A stretch of 42,165 bases of DNA from Candidatus Altimarinota bacterium. Lineage in GTDB: Bacteria; Patescibacteriota; Gracilibacteria; BD1-5; UBA6164. The stretch spans positions 1 to 42,165 of the forward strand of contig JAQUWS010000006.1 in assembly GCA_028692735.1 (NCBI GenBank), written 5' to 3'. The translations under genes were made by a program, and so were the position numbers. Below, piece after piece: positions 1 through 10,581 of this stretch; within the stretch, counting starts at the first letter, position 1, and every line of letters begins with the position of its first letter. The notes beneath the pieces were generated by a model. It was not told where the DNA came from, ran no database searches, and saw nothing but the letters and a program-made list of their open reading frames with translations.

Positions 1-8
1 TATTAAAA

Positions 9-566
9 ATGAAAAATTCTAAAATTTCATGATATGCTGAAACATTTTTAATTGCTTGAATTAATCAAAATTTTTTAAACAGACATATTGACTTGCTTTA
101 TTATATGTATAAAATCAAGATTAATAAAAAAGAATTAAGAAAAAATTGAAAAACTAATAATCCATATTATGATTGGGAAGCAACTGAAATTAAAGAATTA
201 TACTATGTTTTAACTTGAAATAATATTGAGGAGTTAATAGTTGATGATATTTCATGTTTAATTATAAATGTTCAAGATAGAATAGAATTAATTTCACATT
301 GAGTTAGTCCATATATACTAAAGAGATTAGAAAAATTAAGATGAGATTCTTTATTTTATATGATATTACAAGAGATAAAAACACTTAAAGAAACATTTTG
401 AGAATACCTTTGACAATTTTTGGAAAAAAACAAACATGATTTCATGTGACTTAATGATAACTATAATTTTTTTAATAAAAGGTATAACAAATTATTATGG
501 AAAAAAGAAGAAGTTGAAACACTATATTGGGTACTATACTGAGAAAAAATAAATATAAAGTCTTAG
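9..566 (+). CDS. Hypothetical protein, LYxxLxGEKL-motif family (185 aa)
   Basis: I do not recognise this protein. Read with TGA = Gly it is a continuous 185-codon frame ending in TAG. The frame is open to the left edge of the window, so the ATG at 9 is the first visible start but the gene could begin upstream. The protein is charged, rich in Lys, Asn, Ile and Tyr, and has no signal peptide or membrane segment. It contains ELYYVLTG around residue 65 and ends with TLYWVLYGEKI; the next gene carries very similar LYYILFGEKL and LYFTLYGEKL segments, so the two are probably related products of a duplication. A soluble cytoplasmic protein is likely; no function can be assigned. Confidence 0.7.
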
Positions 567-610
567 TAAAATATAAATTAACAAAAAATATTATTTTTTA
601 ACAACAAATT

Positions 611-1363
611 ATGCTAGAAACAAGAAATGAAGAAAATATTTCATATAATGATATTATAAGTTGAATAGAATTAAGAAGTACTCAGATGTGAATAACTAAC
701 ATATCAAGAAAAGTAACAGAATACATTGAAAAAAACTTTATACACTTAGATATGGATGAGTCATATGAAAATAAAATAGCGTTATATTATAGTATAAAAA
801 CTAATCCAGCAATTATTGAAGAATTAAAAAATAATTGATTTAAAGATAAAGATTGTGAACAACTATATTATATATTGTTCTGAGAAAAACTATCAGATTT
901 AAAAAAACATATGGAAAATGTAAAGCAATGAGTTCTAGGTTTTATTGATTTAACAGTAATATCACAACAAAATCATGATATAAGAAATAATGTTCATTAT
1001 CTAAATCCTGATATTTCTAATCGTTTATGAACACTTAACTTAGAAAAGAAACAACAAATAGAAAAAGTAATATTGATGATATATGATAGACTAGTCACAG
1101 AAGAAAAAATAACAATTGAATATTTATTTTTAAACTATAAACAACTCTTTGAAAATATCTATTATACATTAAATGATATACCTAATATTTCAAATCCAAT
1201 TAAATCAAAAACAGATGCAAATACGATTTTAGCTAATTTTTGAGTAGATGAAAAAAGTTTATCTATATTATATTTTACACTATATTGAGAAAAGTTAGAA
1301 GAATCTAAGATTGTAAATATGTTAAACGTAGAAAAATTAACAAAAAATTGGGCAGCATTATAA
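611..1363 (+). CDS. Hypothetical protein, LYxxLxGEKL-motif family (250 aa)
   Basis: Unrecognised 250-residue protein in the same orientation as the preceding gene, 44 bp after its stop. It carries two copies of the motif shared with that gene: QLYYILFGEKL near residue 90 and ILYFTLYGEKL near residue 220. The central part is Asn- and Lys-rich and predicted helical; no secretion signal or transmembrane segment is visible. The ATG at 611 is the first in-frame start and lies in an A/T-rich leader without a Shine-Dalgarno motif. The TAA stop sits at the foot of a strong terminator hairpin. Function unknown; a co-transcribed paralog pair with the upstream gene is the best inference. Confidence 0.75.
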
Positions 1364-1399
1364 AAAATAGACTTAAACATTTGTTTAAGTCTATTTTTT
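1362..1399. terminator. Bidirectional intrinsic terminator
   Basis: Two 18-nt arms, 1362-1379 and 1382-1399, are perfect reverse complements, with A6 on one side and T6 on the other. It sits between two convergent genes (ends 1363 and 1391) and overlaps the last codons of both, so it can stop transcription from either side. Confidence 0.9.
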
Positions 1400-2836
1400 A
1401 TAATTCATTGCAACAGCACTTTCTTCTTTTAATCTCTTTTCGACTAATAAATCAGCTAATTCATTTTTTATTACATTTTTTGTTTTATTTCAAAGTTTTC
1501 AAGCTCAAGGATCAGATATTGTTATAACCAGTTTATTATCCTTTTGGAAATTATAAACACTTTGTTTTGTCATATCTCAATATATAGCAGTGTCTTTTCA
1601 ATCAAAGTATCATAATGTAGTTAATACTTTCTGTAATTCTCTAACATTTTGTGATACTTCTCAATACTTAGGAGTTCAAATTTTTTCTACTGTTGTAGAT
1701 GCTTGATTTAGCATAGCTAACTTAATTTCATCTACCTTCTTTTTATTTTTATCATCAATTTCCTTTTGATTTATGTATGCAACATAATCTTTTTTCATAG
1801 TTTCTCTTGTTTTAGGTCAGAAATATCAAGCTCACACTTCATTACCAGATTTTATTATATTTTTATTTAACTGATAACTTATAAGTATATTTTTTATACT
1901 AGAATAATCTCAATTAATATCTCATTTATAAAAAGTAAGCTCTTTTAGTTTAGTTTGTAAATTCTTTATATCTTCTTTACTAGAACTTGGATAAACGTAA
2001 GTTGTAAAAATATCTTTTGTTGTAGCTGTAGATGTTATTACTGCTTTTTTATGAGTACTATTTTCGGTTTTTGTTGTACTAGTTGTATTTACAACTAAAG
2101 ATTTATTGAAAAATCAATTTACTTCCTTTGTAGAAAATAATTTTCTTGTTTTTGCTCCCCAATATCAAGCTCAATAATCATTTTTTGATTTAATTATACC
2201 ATTTTCTATTTGGTATTTTATCAATATTGAAACTGTTTCATTATTATATTTTCAATCTAATTCTCATTTATATAATCAAAGTTCCTTAAGTTTTTTTTGT
2301 AATAACATAATATTGCTTTTTGATGATTCAAATCAAATATTTATATTATAAATATTTGGATTGTTTGTTGAAGATGTATTATTTAATGCAACACCATTTC
2401 ACATTTCAATTATTTGTCACTTAACCTTTCTTTTTCACCATGTTAAAGCTTTATCAAGTCATTCATCTCCGTATCACATCCAAACATCAATTCTATCATA
2501 ACTATATCATCTTTCTCAAGCTTCTACAATTGCTCATCATCTATCAGCAATTGTTCATGTTCAAAATCATTCTAAATAGATTTTAGTTCAAAAAGGGTAT
2601 TTAGATGGTCCAGCTAACATTCAATTATAAACTCAAACTCAAGAAGCTCATTTAACTCAATTTCAATTTAGTCTTATATCAGCTTCATAAGATCATCTTA
2701 AATAATGACTTTGATTAGGTAATGGAGAGTAATAAGCAGTAACTATAAAATATTGAGTTTCGTATGCATGTATTCTTGCTATAAAACTATTTACAGTAAA
2801 AATTAAAATTAACGCAATAAATATTTTATTAAACAA
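1391..2836 (-). CDS. Secreted 3D-domain protein with three peptidoglycan-binding-like repeats (481 aa)
   Basis: Starts at TTG (2836) and opens with a typical signal peptide (basic FNK, hydrophobic IFIALILIF, cleavage near HA-YE, residues 1-24), so it is exported. Residues about 33-135 match the 3D (three-Asp, double-psi beta-barrel) domain of MltA/YabE-type cell-wall enzymes: the YYSPLPNQ opening, GTIADRGGAI with D98, RIDVWMG with D116, and the DEGLDKALTWG end. Three PG_binding_1-like segments follow (about 168-230, 255-315 and 370-430), each with an LQKxLxxLGYF-type helix and a GAGYFGPKTRE-type end. Substrate is inferred to be murein, its own or a host cell's. No ATG gives the signal peptide, hence the TTG. 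A shorter paralog lies directly upstream in the same orientation. Confidence 0.85.
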
Positions 2837-2854
2837 AATATAAGTATTAAATTA

Positions 2855-2904
2855 TAAAAAGTTAAGTTATCTATTAAAGACACAATCAAAATAAAAACTT
2901 AACT
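2855..2904 (-). terminator. Likely intrinsic terminator, minus strand
   Basis: AGTTAAGTT (2860-2868) pairs with AACTTAACT (2896-2904). Read on the minus strand the hairpin is followed by a run of five T. It lies just past the end of the gene that stops at 2965. The loop is long (27 nt), so efficiency is uncertain. Confidence 0.5.
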
Positions 2905-2964
2905 AACTTAATAAATCTTAACATAATTAAGAAATTAAGTCAAAAATGAAGGAAAAAATTATTT

Positions 2965-3924
2965 TTATAGAATTATTTCTAAATAGTCAAGTATAGCCTT
3001 GGTTTTTTTATCTAGATTTGTTCTAGTTTTTAATTTTTTTATATCCTTTATTGTTTTTTGTATTTTTGTATTATACTTACTTCAGAGTTTGTTTTTTAAA
3101 GCATTTATCTTTATTTTTATATGTTCTCTTTCTATTTTACTTAAATTATTTTCATATTTTATTCATAATCAAAAATCTTCAGATAAATATTTAATAGTTT
3201 TTGGTCAAAAATATCATGCTGAATCATCATTTTCAGAAACTATAATTCATTTTTGAATTTGATATTTTATGATAATTGGTTTTATATTTTCATAAACTCA
3301 ATCTATTTCTCAATCATAAAATCAGATTTCTTTAAAATATTCTTGAACTTTTTGAATATCTTCTTTACTAGATTCTGGATTTAAAGACAATTTCTTGTAT
3401 GAATCTTCAGTTCATGTTTTAAATTCTAATGTAATCTTTGAATTTGAATCAACAATATATCATTTTAGCTTTTTAGATCACCAATTCTTAGCTCTTTGTA
3501 ATCACTCATCTCAAGCTCACATCCATATATCAATTCTAGTATCTTCATCATCTATAATTGCTCATCACCTATCTTCTACAACTCAAACACCATATCAATC
3601 AATATAAATTTTAGTTCAAAAATCATAAGTTTTTGGTGCTGCTATAGCTCAAGTATACACTTTTTTTCAAGATGCCATTCATACTCAATCTCAATTAAGA
3701 CGAATTTCATCTTCATAACTTCAAGTGATATATGATTCTTGATTAGGTAATGGAGAATAATATCATGTTACAACTAAATTAATTTCCTTTATAATTTTAA
3801 TTTTTTTATTTGTTGTAATTTTATTATTTGAATTAGTATCTCATGTTAAGGAATAAACTTGTGTGAAAGTTATTAGGAATATAATTCCTACATTAGTAAC
3901 TTTATTTAACAATCGTGATATCAT
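2965..3924 (-). CDS. Secreted 3D-domain protein with one peptidoglycan-binding-like repeat (319 aa)
   Basis: ATG at 3924 begins a signal-peptide-like N terminus (ISRLLNKV followed by hydrophobic GIIFLITF, residues 1-25). A 3D domain follows (about 55-165), recognisable from YYSPLPNQES, the VVEDRGGAI motif, RIDIWMGAGDEGL and a KNWG end. A single PG_binding_1-like unit comes next (about 195-255, LGFYDGEIDG-type core, then SAGYFGPKT), and then a Lys-rich tail of about 45 residues with no clear domain. It is a shortened paralog of the neighbouring 481-residue protein, with one repeat instead of three, and probably arose by tandem duplication. Role inferred as peptidoglycan binding or cleavage outside the membrane. 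Confidence 0.85.
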
Positions 3925-4147
3925 ATTGCATAATTAGTAATTAGCTTTTAATAATTAATAATTTTTTTCAAGAAGTAAGATATAATCTTTTTATATATTA
4001 TTAACTATTTTGTTCTAAAAGTAACCAATAATTATTTTAAGTATTAAATTATAAAATATATATGTAGGTCAATATTATAACAAGTTTTAATAAAAAACAA
4101 GTTTTTTTATATTGACAAATATAAAATATATTTTATGAGATTAAAAA
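3925..4147. other. Intergenic region, nothing coding seen
   Basis: This A/T-rich gap separates two minus-strand genes. It contains a perfect 16-bp AT palindrome (4121-4136) and an imperfect repeat of AACAAGTTTTAATAAAA, but no convincing ORF or RNA. It should hold the promoter of the 2965-3924 gene, but I cannot place it confidently. Confidence 0.4.
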
Positions 4148-5665
4148 TTAACTATCTATTTCATCTTGAATTAATGAAGCCTTTTTATAACTATCAGTGC
4201 TAATTTTTGAACTGGTTTCATGATAAACTTTTCTACTTTTATTTTTTTTATCAAAACTAGCATTTCATTTTATAAATTTTATTATTTCTTTTTCTATTCT
4301 TCTATTTAATTCATTTTCTCACATCCAATAAAAAGTCACTTTTATTTTATCAGTATCTATATATTCATACTTAGTTTCAAAAGTATCATTGCTTAATGGA
4401 TTAATTGTATTAAGTTTTTCCGTAAGCATTTTTAATAAAATCTCACTTTTTATATAACTTATTATTTCAAATATATCTTTTCAATCTCATAAATTAAGAA
4501 TAATATTAAAGATATTTTCTTTATTTTTGTAATTTTTTGCTAGAGAAACCTTCTCTTTGAGTAAATCTATATTTGGTATATTTATATCCTCTCATTCTAT
4601 TATTCAGTAATCATTTATTCTTCTTATAATCGTATTAATAGGAGTAATTTTAATAATTTTTCATCTTTCATCAGAGATTTTTATTATATCTCAAATATTA
4701 AATTTTTTTATCAATAATATACTTGCTACAAAAGATGAAATTACTTGTGAATTTATAAAGATTAATGATCAAGATACAAATATTAAGAGGGCATATAATT
4801 CAGGAAATAAATAAAATATATATCAAATAAAGAATAAAATTATAATAATTCAAAAAACTAAATTAAATGACTCTCAGAAGTTTTCATGTTTTTTAATAAA
4901 AGATTTATTTCTTACTAATAAAACCTTTATAAAATAAATAATTGTAAAAATTAGTATTGCAAAAAATAATATAATTAATTTTTTTTCTTTTTCTTTTAGG
5001 ATAGAAACTGTTTTTTCTTGTTTGAGTTTTACATATCAATTTAATACATTTGTATATTTTTCTTTCAATATATTATACGAAACTACTGTATCTGATAAGT
5101 CTTTCTCAAGTTGTTTCTTGAATTCAATTTCATTTAATAATTCTTGATTTTTAGTTTCTAAGTCTTCAAGTTGTTTTTTGACCTCTGTTATGCTTTTTCA
5201 TTCTTTTAATAAATTTATGTTTTTATTATTTTCTTCAAGCTTATTTGATAATTCTTTTAAATTATCTTGAATTTCAATAAGTTGAGTTTCGTTAATTTCC
5301 TTTTTTATATCAAGTTTTGTAAGTACTGATTCAATTGCTTCAATGTTTTTTTCTTCATCAGTTTTTCACATAAGTTTGTCGTACTCTTTATTTTTTATTT
5401 GAGTAGCTTTATCAATAATTGACGGAGAAGCTAATGTTAAAGCAGAATCAAGTTCAATTCAATCTTTCTTTAATTCTTCTTCTAAATCTATTTGAGAAAT
5501 TGATCATGAATTTAAGTTATCCATAATTTGATTTTCAAGATTTATTACTTGATTAATTAATCATGAATTATTAATTAATCAAGAATTTTCCAATTCTTCA
5601 CAATAAGTTTTAGAAAATATGCTTAATCCAATTGAAAAATATATCAATAAATATTTCTTTTTCAT
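4148..5665 (-). CDS. MscS-family mechanosensitive channel with N-terminal coiled-coil domain (505 aa)
   Basis: The ATG at 5665 starts a signal-like segment (KKKYLLIYFSIGLSIF, residues 1-18). About 240 residues of Glu/Lys-rich coiled coil follow, probably outside the membrane. Three or so hydrophobic segments come next, beginning near KKLIILFFAILIF. The conserved MscS pore-plus-beta region follows: SGSLIFINSQVISSFVASILL, KKFNIGDIIKI, GKIIKITPINT and a DINIPN motif. The C terminus is a charged cytoplasmic tail. MscS proteins release osmolytes on membrane tension; the large extracytoplasmic part resembles MscK/YbdG-type elaborations in plan only. The gene is the most upstream of a minus-strand block, with divergent bL32 on its other side. 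Confidence 0.8.
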
Positions 5666-5843
5666 AAAAAACAAGTATATTAGTAAATATCTTACATATA
5701 TTACCATATATATTTATAATTTGTCAAGAAAATTAAATATATTTTTAAATAAAAACTTGCATTTTATCTCTTTTTTTATAAAATTTGTGCGAACTAACAA
5801 ATTAGTATGATTTGTTAATGAGTTAATTTTTAATATAATAAAT

Positions 5844-6056
5844 ATGACATTTGCACCTACTAAAAAGAAATCTAAGTCTAAATCTGGTGAGAGAACAAGT
5901 GCTTGGATTAAAAGAACTGCAGAAAAATTAGAAAATAAAACTGCAATTAATAAAGAATGAAATTGATTAGCTCACTTTGTTGCAGCTGATGGTACATACA
6001 ATGGAAGACAAGTAATAAAAGTTAAAACTAAAGCAAAAAATGTAACGAGAATTTAA
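5844..6056 (+). CDS. rpmF: Ribosomal protein bL32, zinc ligands lost (70 aa)
   Basis: A 70-residue basic protein. Its N terminus (FAPTKKKSKSKSGERTS) and its C-terminal AHFVAADGTYNGRQV match the bL32 pattern, in which a His-x-Val-Cys-x-x-Cys-Gly-Tyr-x-Gly-Arg-x-Val segment is normal. Here no cysteine remains, so this would be a zinc-free (C-minus) form. The length fits the family (55-70 residues). It sits alone upstream of nusB and rnc, and bL32 genes often lie near rnc-type genes. The start is the only ATG in the frame. A hairpin terminator follows. The assignment rests on two short motifs and on size and charge. Confidence 0.72.
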
Positions 6057-6357
6057 TTTTAGTTATTTCTATGAAACTTTTTTCTTTGACTTAAATTCTA
6101 AATAAAAGCTTTATATCATATAAAGATTATTTATTGTCTATAATTTTATATTTTTTAAGATTATAGACAAAATAATAATTAATATATGTAATAACTTTTA
6201 AAAAAATTATTGCAAAAAAACAACAAAATCTTAAGAATTATGTGTAACATATTTATATAAATTTGATTATAATTTGATTTTGTTGAAACAAATTTATAAA
6301 AAATACTTTTACTATAATCAATTAGACTTTTTGATAGTAAAATTTAATAAAAAATAA
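6057..6357. other. Intergenic region between rpmF and nusB
   Basis: About 300 bp without a gene. It holds the rpmF terminator hairpin (6134-6170) and A/T-rich leader sequence before nusB. Several -10-like TATAAT variants occur, but none has a convincing -35 at the right distance. No small ORF of note. Confidence 0.5.
6134..6170 (+). terminator. Hairpin terminator after rpmF
   Basis: TTGTCTATAAT (6134-6144) pairs perfectly with ATTATAGACAA (6160-6170) around a 15-nt loop, with further A/T pairing outside. No long T-run follows, so termination is probable but not certain. Confidence 0.5.
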
Positions 6358-6825
6358 ATGTCACAAACATCTAGAAGACTTACAAGAAGACTACTTTTTC
6401 AAAAACTATTTGTACTCGGATATAATAAAATAACTGATGAAAAATTTTTTGATTTTTTTTATCAAGATGACATTACATCAATAGATGAAAAGTATTTTGA
6501 AGAAATGCAAAATTTGATAATTGAAAAAGAGGATATACTTATAAGTTTAGTAGAAAAATATGCACCAAAATTCAATATAGAAAAGATGAGTTTACTGTTT
6601 ATTATCCCTTTATATATTGCATTAACTGAAATGTTTTTTTTACAAGAAGAAATCCCTGCAAAAGTTTCAATTAACGAAGCTATTGAATTATCTAAGAAGT
6701 ATTGAGATTGAACAACAAAAAATTTAGTAAATTGAATACTAAACAATATTCTAACTGATTATGATAATTTAAAAACATATATTAAAGAATGACCATTTGA
6801 AAGTAAATTTTCATTTTTTAAATAA
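6358..6825 (+). CDS. nusB: Transcription antitermination factor NusB (155 aa)
   Basis: NusB is an all-helical RNA-binding protein that, with S10/NusE, joins the antitermination complex on rRNA operons (boxA). The family signature is clear in the C-terminal half: IPAKVSINEAIELSKKYGDG followed by KNLVNGILN, matching the usual INEAVELAKxYG...FVNGVLD. The N terminus SRRLTRRLLFQKLF fits helix 1 of the family, and the length is normal. The ATG at 6358 gives this complete N terminus. It is followed 27 bp later by rnc; a shared transcript is likely, and both act on rRNA maturation. Confidence 0.88.
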
Positions 6826-6852
6826 CAAATAATATTTTTTCAAGAAAATTAT

Positions 6853-7587
6853 ATGGTTGTAACAATAAATATAATGCAAAATAGAAAAGCAATAGATGAT
6901 GTATCATTTTTATTAAATTCACTACATATAAATTATAGAAATATAGAAGATTATATTAAGGCCTTTGTACATAAATCAATCGTAAATGAAAGACCTGATT
7001 TTATCCCAGAACATAACGAAAGACTTGAATTTTTATGAGATGCAGTACTAGAATTAGTTATTACAGACAATTTATATAGAGATTTTAAGGAAAAAAATGA
7101 AGGTGAATTAACAGATATAAGAAGTGCTTTAGTTAGGTGAAAAAACCTTGCATTGATTTCAAGAAAACTAGGGCTAAATAATTATCTATTTTTGTGAAAA
7201 GGAGAAGAATTATGATGATGAAGAGACAGTGATTATCTATTAGCAAATACATTAGAAGCCTTTATTTGAGCATTGTATATGGATTTATGAATAGATGATG
7301 CAAAAAAATTTATAAATACACATATATATACAACACTTGATGATATAATAGAAAATAAATATTTTAAAGATTTTAAATCACTAATTCAAGAATATGTACA
7401 AGCTGAATTTGATATAACTCCTACATATGAAGTTCTTCTAGAAGAATGACCAGATCATGATAAAAACTTTAAGGTATGAGTTTTTATATGAGAAAAACAG
7501 ATTTGAGAATGAAGTTGATCAAGTAAGAAAAAAGCACAAGAAGATGCTGCAAAAAATGCATATGAAACAAAAGATAAATGGAATTAA
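6853..7587 (+). CDS. rnc: Ribonuclease III (244 aa)
   Basis: Double-strand-specific endoribonuclease that processes rRNA and mRNA precursors. The catalytic domain shows HNERLEFLGDAVLE at residues 55-68 (its glycine is coded by TGA at 7036), then NEGELTDIRSALVRG and the second acidic motif LLANTLEAFIGALYMD. The C-terminal double-stranded-RNA-binding domain begins near LIQEYVQAEF and ends with SGSSKKKAQEDAAKNAYE. Length and domain order are those of the family. ATG 6853 gives a slightly long N terminus; an internal ATG at 6871 is an alternative. Between nusB and a yggT-family gene, in the same orientation. Confidence 0.93.
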
Positions 7588-7610
7588 AATAATTTATAAC
7601 AATATAAACT

Positions 7611-7904
7611 ATGATAGATATAATAAGCTTAGCAATTATTTTTCTAACTGAAATAATATTTTATATAATGGTTGTTGATATTATATTATCATGGTTAATG
7701 CTTTTTTGAGTTAGATTTAGACCAAAATTTATATCTGATATACTAGATCCAGTATATTCTTCAATCAAATCAATTTTACCAACAACTTTTTGACCTCTTG
7801 ATTTTACACCTATAATAGTTATTATGATAATATATTTTATCAGAGCAATTGTTATATTATTGAATCCAGGAGTATTAAAGACAATAGAAAAATTTTTGAA
7901 CTAG
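7611..7904 (+). CDS. YggT-family membrane protein (97 aa)
   Basis: Small integral membrane protein with two hydrophobic segments: about residues 4-32 (ISLAIIFLTEIIFYMVVDII) and 65-85 (FTPIIVIMIIYFIRAIVILL). The pattern SWLMLFGVRFRPKFISDILDPVYSSIKSILPTT, followed by FGPLDFTPII, is typical of the YggT family (normally about 95 residues, with a P-hinge and a DFSP-like motif before helix 2). YggT proteins are linked to osmotic tolerance and, in some lineages, to division-site or SepF-associated functions. Here the gene lies immediately upstream of an ftsW/rodA gene, which fits a cell-envelope role. Confidence 0.78.
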
Positions 7905-7931
7905 TTTAAACGTAGTAAAAATAAAGAATAT

Positions 7932-9176
7932 ATGTCAAAACAAGTAGATTATAAGTTATTTTTTGTAGTCGTTGCTTTAGTTGTATTTTGAATGATTATG
8001 ATTAGTTCTGTATCAGTATATCAATCATTTAAAGTAACAAGTAATATGGTTAAACTCTGACTAACAGATGAACCATATAATTATTTTTATGTGATAAGAA
8101 ATATATCACATGTTGTTATTTCTTTTGCAATTTTATGAATATTGGTAAAAGTTCCATATACTTATTTTGAAAAAAATGCTAGATATATATATTATTGAAG
8201 TTTGGTGTTGATGATCTTAGTATTAGCAATGTGAATTACTTTAAAATGAGCAAGATGATGGATAAGTATTCCTTGAATTCCTTTTACCATTCAGCCAACC
8301 GAGTTTCTAAAATTTAGCTTCATAATCTATCTAGCATATTTTTTTAAGAAGATAAAACATAAACTACATACTTTTCAAGATTGATTTATTCCTTTTTTAT
8401 TTATTCTTTGAACAGTTGTTTTTCTTGTTTGATTACAACCTGATTTTTGAACTATCATGCTTATGGTACCAGTTGCAACACTTATGTTTTTCGTTGCATG
8501 AGCAAATGTTAAATATATTTCAATGCTTGTACTTTCTTGATTTATTTTAATTTTTACAGTATATAGTATATGAGATTATGATAAAACCACATGAAAAAAC
8601 TTAAATAAATTATGATATATTACACAAAGAATTGATAACTTTTTAAGTGATGAAAAATCATCAATAGAAAACAATACTATCAATTATCAGACAGAGCAAG
8701 CAATTATAGCAATTTGAAGTGGTTGATTTGGATGATTAGGATTTTGAAAATCAATACAAAAATTTTGATATTTACCAGAAGTACAATGAGATTTTATATT
8801 TTCAGTTGTTATAGAAGAGCTTTGATTTGTGGGAGCACTTGTTATAATTTGTTTATATCTTTATATATGATATAGATGAGCATATATAGCACTTAGATCA
8901 AAAGATTTATTTGCAAAATATGTCGCAGTAGGTATGACCTCCCGGTTTATAATGCAAGCTTTTATAAATATGTGAGTAAATTTAAACATAGTTCCACTTA
9001 CATGAATTACACTACCATTTATTAGCTATGGTTGATCAAGTTTACTTACATCAATTATGTGATTAGCAGTTGTATTAAATATATCAAGATATATTGAGCA
9101 AAGAGAATTTTCAACAAAATCTATATGAAATTCTAGAAAAGTTATGAATTTTTTAAAATTTGATAATAAAAAATAA
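7932..9176 (+). CDS. ftsW: FtsW/RodA-type peptidoglycan glycosyltransferase (414 aa)
   Basis: Polytopic SEDS protein that polymerises lipid II glycan strands during division or elongation. About ten hydrophobic segments run through the sequence. Family motifs are visible: the GARGWISIPGIPFTIQPTEFLKF loop region, the VGLQPDFGT segment, YQTEQAIIAIGSGGFGGLGFGKSIQK, the LPEVQGDFIFSVVIEELGF loop, and the C-terminal PLTGITLPFISYGGSS. The FtsW-like order and the 414-residue length support FtsW over RodA, but I cannot fully separate the two. ATG at 7932; the stop lies 9 bp before mutS. A SEDS gene implies that this cell builds its own septal peptidoglycan. Confidence 0.87.
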
Positions 9177-9185
9177 TAATTTACT

Positions 9186-10415
9186 ATGCAAGAAGAAGAA
9201 AAACAAACATCAAATGAAGTACTTACTCCAGCAATGAGACAATACAAAGAATTAAAAGAAAAATACAGTGATGCAATTCTATTTTTTAGGATGTGAGATT
9301 TTTATGAGATGTTTTGAGAGGATGCATTAATTGCACACAATGTACTTGGAATAGCAATAACATCAAGAAATAAAAATGCAAAAAATCCAGATTTATTAGC
9401 TTGAATTCCATATCATGCAAAAGAAAAATACTTACCTAAACTTGTTGAAGCATGATATAAAGTAGCTGTAGCAGAACAAGTTTCAGATCCAAAATTAAAA
9501 TGAATTGTTGAAAGGGAAGTACAAAGAGTAGTAACACCAGCAACTTTGTATCTAGAATGAGAAGAATATGCAAAAGAAAATATATCAAATTATATTATTT
9601 CAATAGTTTATGATGAAACAAAATATGGTTTAAGTATTCTTGATTTCTGAACAAATAAATGGGTAACAGCAGAGTTTGATACTTTTGAGAAATTGTCATT
9701 ACAAATTTACAAAATTTCACCCAAAGAAGTCATCCTAGAAAAAAAACTTTTTTCTGATGAATCAATTAAAGAGTTGCTAAGTAAAAAATACTCATTGAAT
9801 ATCTACTATTTTGAATGAGAAAAAGAAAGTAAAGAAAAATTACTTTCACATTTTTGAGTTAAAAATCTTTCTTGATTTGGCTTAGATTGAAAACTAATGG
9901 CAATAAAGGCAAGTTCATTACTTCTTGAATACCTAGAATTAAACCAAAAATCAAGTTTGGATTTTTTACAAAGCTTATCTTATGAAACATTTTCAAATTA
10001 CTTAGATTTGGATGAGTCAACTATAAGAAATCTTGACTTAATCTACAACTTTGCAACGAAATCTCACAAAGTATGAACTCTTTTCTGAGTACTTGATGAT
10101 ACAAAAACAGCTATGTGAACTCGATACCTAAGAGAGGCTATATTAAAACCATTACAATCAAAAGAGGAAATAGATTCAAGGCTAGATATGGTTGAAGAGT
10201 TTTTAAATAATCCAGTTTTACTTGATAAAGTACAAAACCACCTAAAATACGTATCTGACATAGATGCTATACTAAACAGACTTGCATTAAACAGAAGCTG
10301 ACCAAAAGACCTACTAAACCTAAAAAAATCCCTAGAAGAAATTCTTGAAGTTTTCAAACTTATAGAACAAGAGGGAAGTGAGAAATTAAGGAAGTTATTA
10401 GTGGATAGTGAATAA
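9186..10415 (+). CDS. mutS: Truncated MutS: mismatch-recognition half only (409 aa)
   Basis: Clear DNA mismatch-repair MutS N terminus. Residues 13-50 include the mismatch-probing motif GDFYEMF (F39, E41), followed by the domain I segment AIT-SRNK and GIPYHA, the connector domain, and the start of the core (GTRYLREAILKPLQ near residue 310, then DIDAILNRLALNR). Full-length MutS is about 800-870 residues. This frame stops at 409, before the clamp, and lacks the whole Walker A/B ATPase and dimerisation part. No ATPase motif appears in any frame before holA. The last residues and the stop lie inside an inverted-repeat element (10407-10576). It may be a decayed gene or a DNA-binding remnant; normal repair activity is unlikely. 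Confidence 0.88.
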
Positions 10416-10576
10416 CTAATAAATAATAGTTAAAGTAGCCAATACTAATAATCTTTTTCATAATTCTGGAACAATTCCGAAATGAATTCAGTTTTATATC
10501 TAATGTCATTCTGAATTTATTTCAGAATCATCTAATATTTTTCCTACATTATTTTATCAGTTATTAACTATTCACT
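10407..10576. repeat. MITE-like or REP-like palindromic element at mutS 3' end
   Basis: Imperfect terminal inverted repeats (10407-10422 and 10561-10576, 14 of 16 positions matching) enclose about 140 bp of sequence visibly richer in G+C than the surroundings. Inside are a perfect 8-bp hairpin ATTCTGAA/TTCAGAAT (10508-10515 and 10521-10528) and a GGAA/TTCC hairpin near 10466-10480. Elements with ATTCTGAA-type hairpins recur in many genomes as small non-autonomous repeats. The left end supplies the mutS stop codon and the right end touches the holA start. Identity as a mobile repeat is inferred from structure; a copy count elsewhere was not possible. Confidence 0.5.
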
Positions 10577-10581
10577 GACCT

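Noticed and set aside
10416-10581. Frameshifted continuation of mutS
   Set aside because: No frame in this interval shows clamp or Walker motifs, and the space before holA is far too short for the missing ~400 residues.
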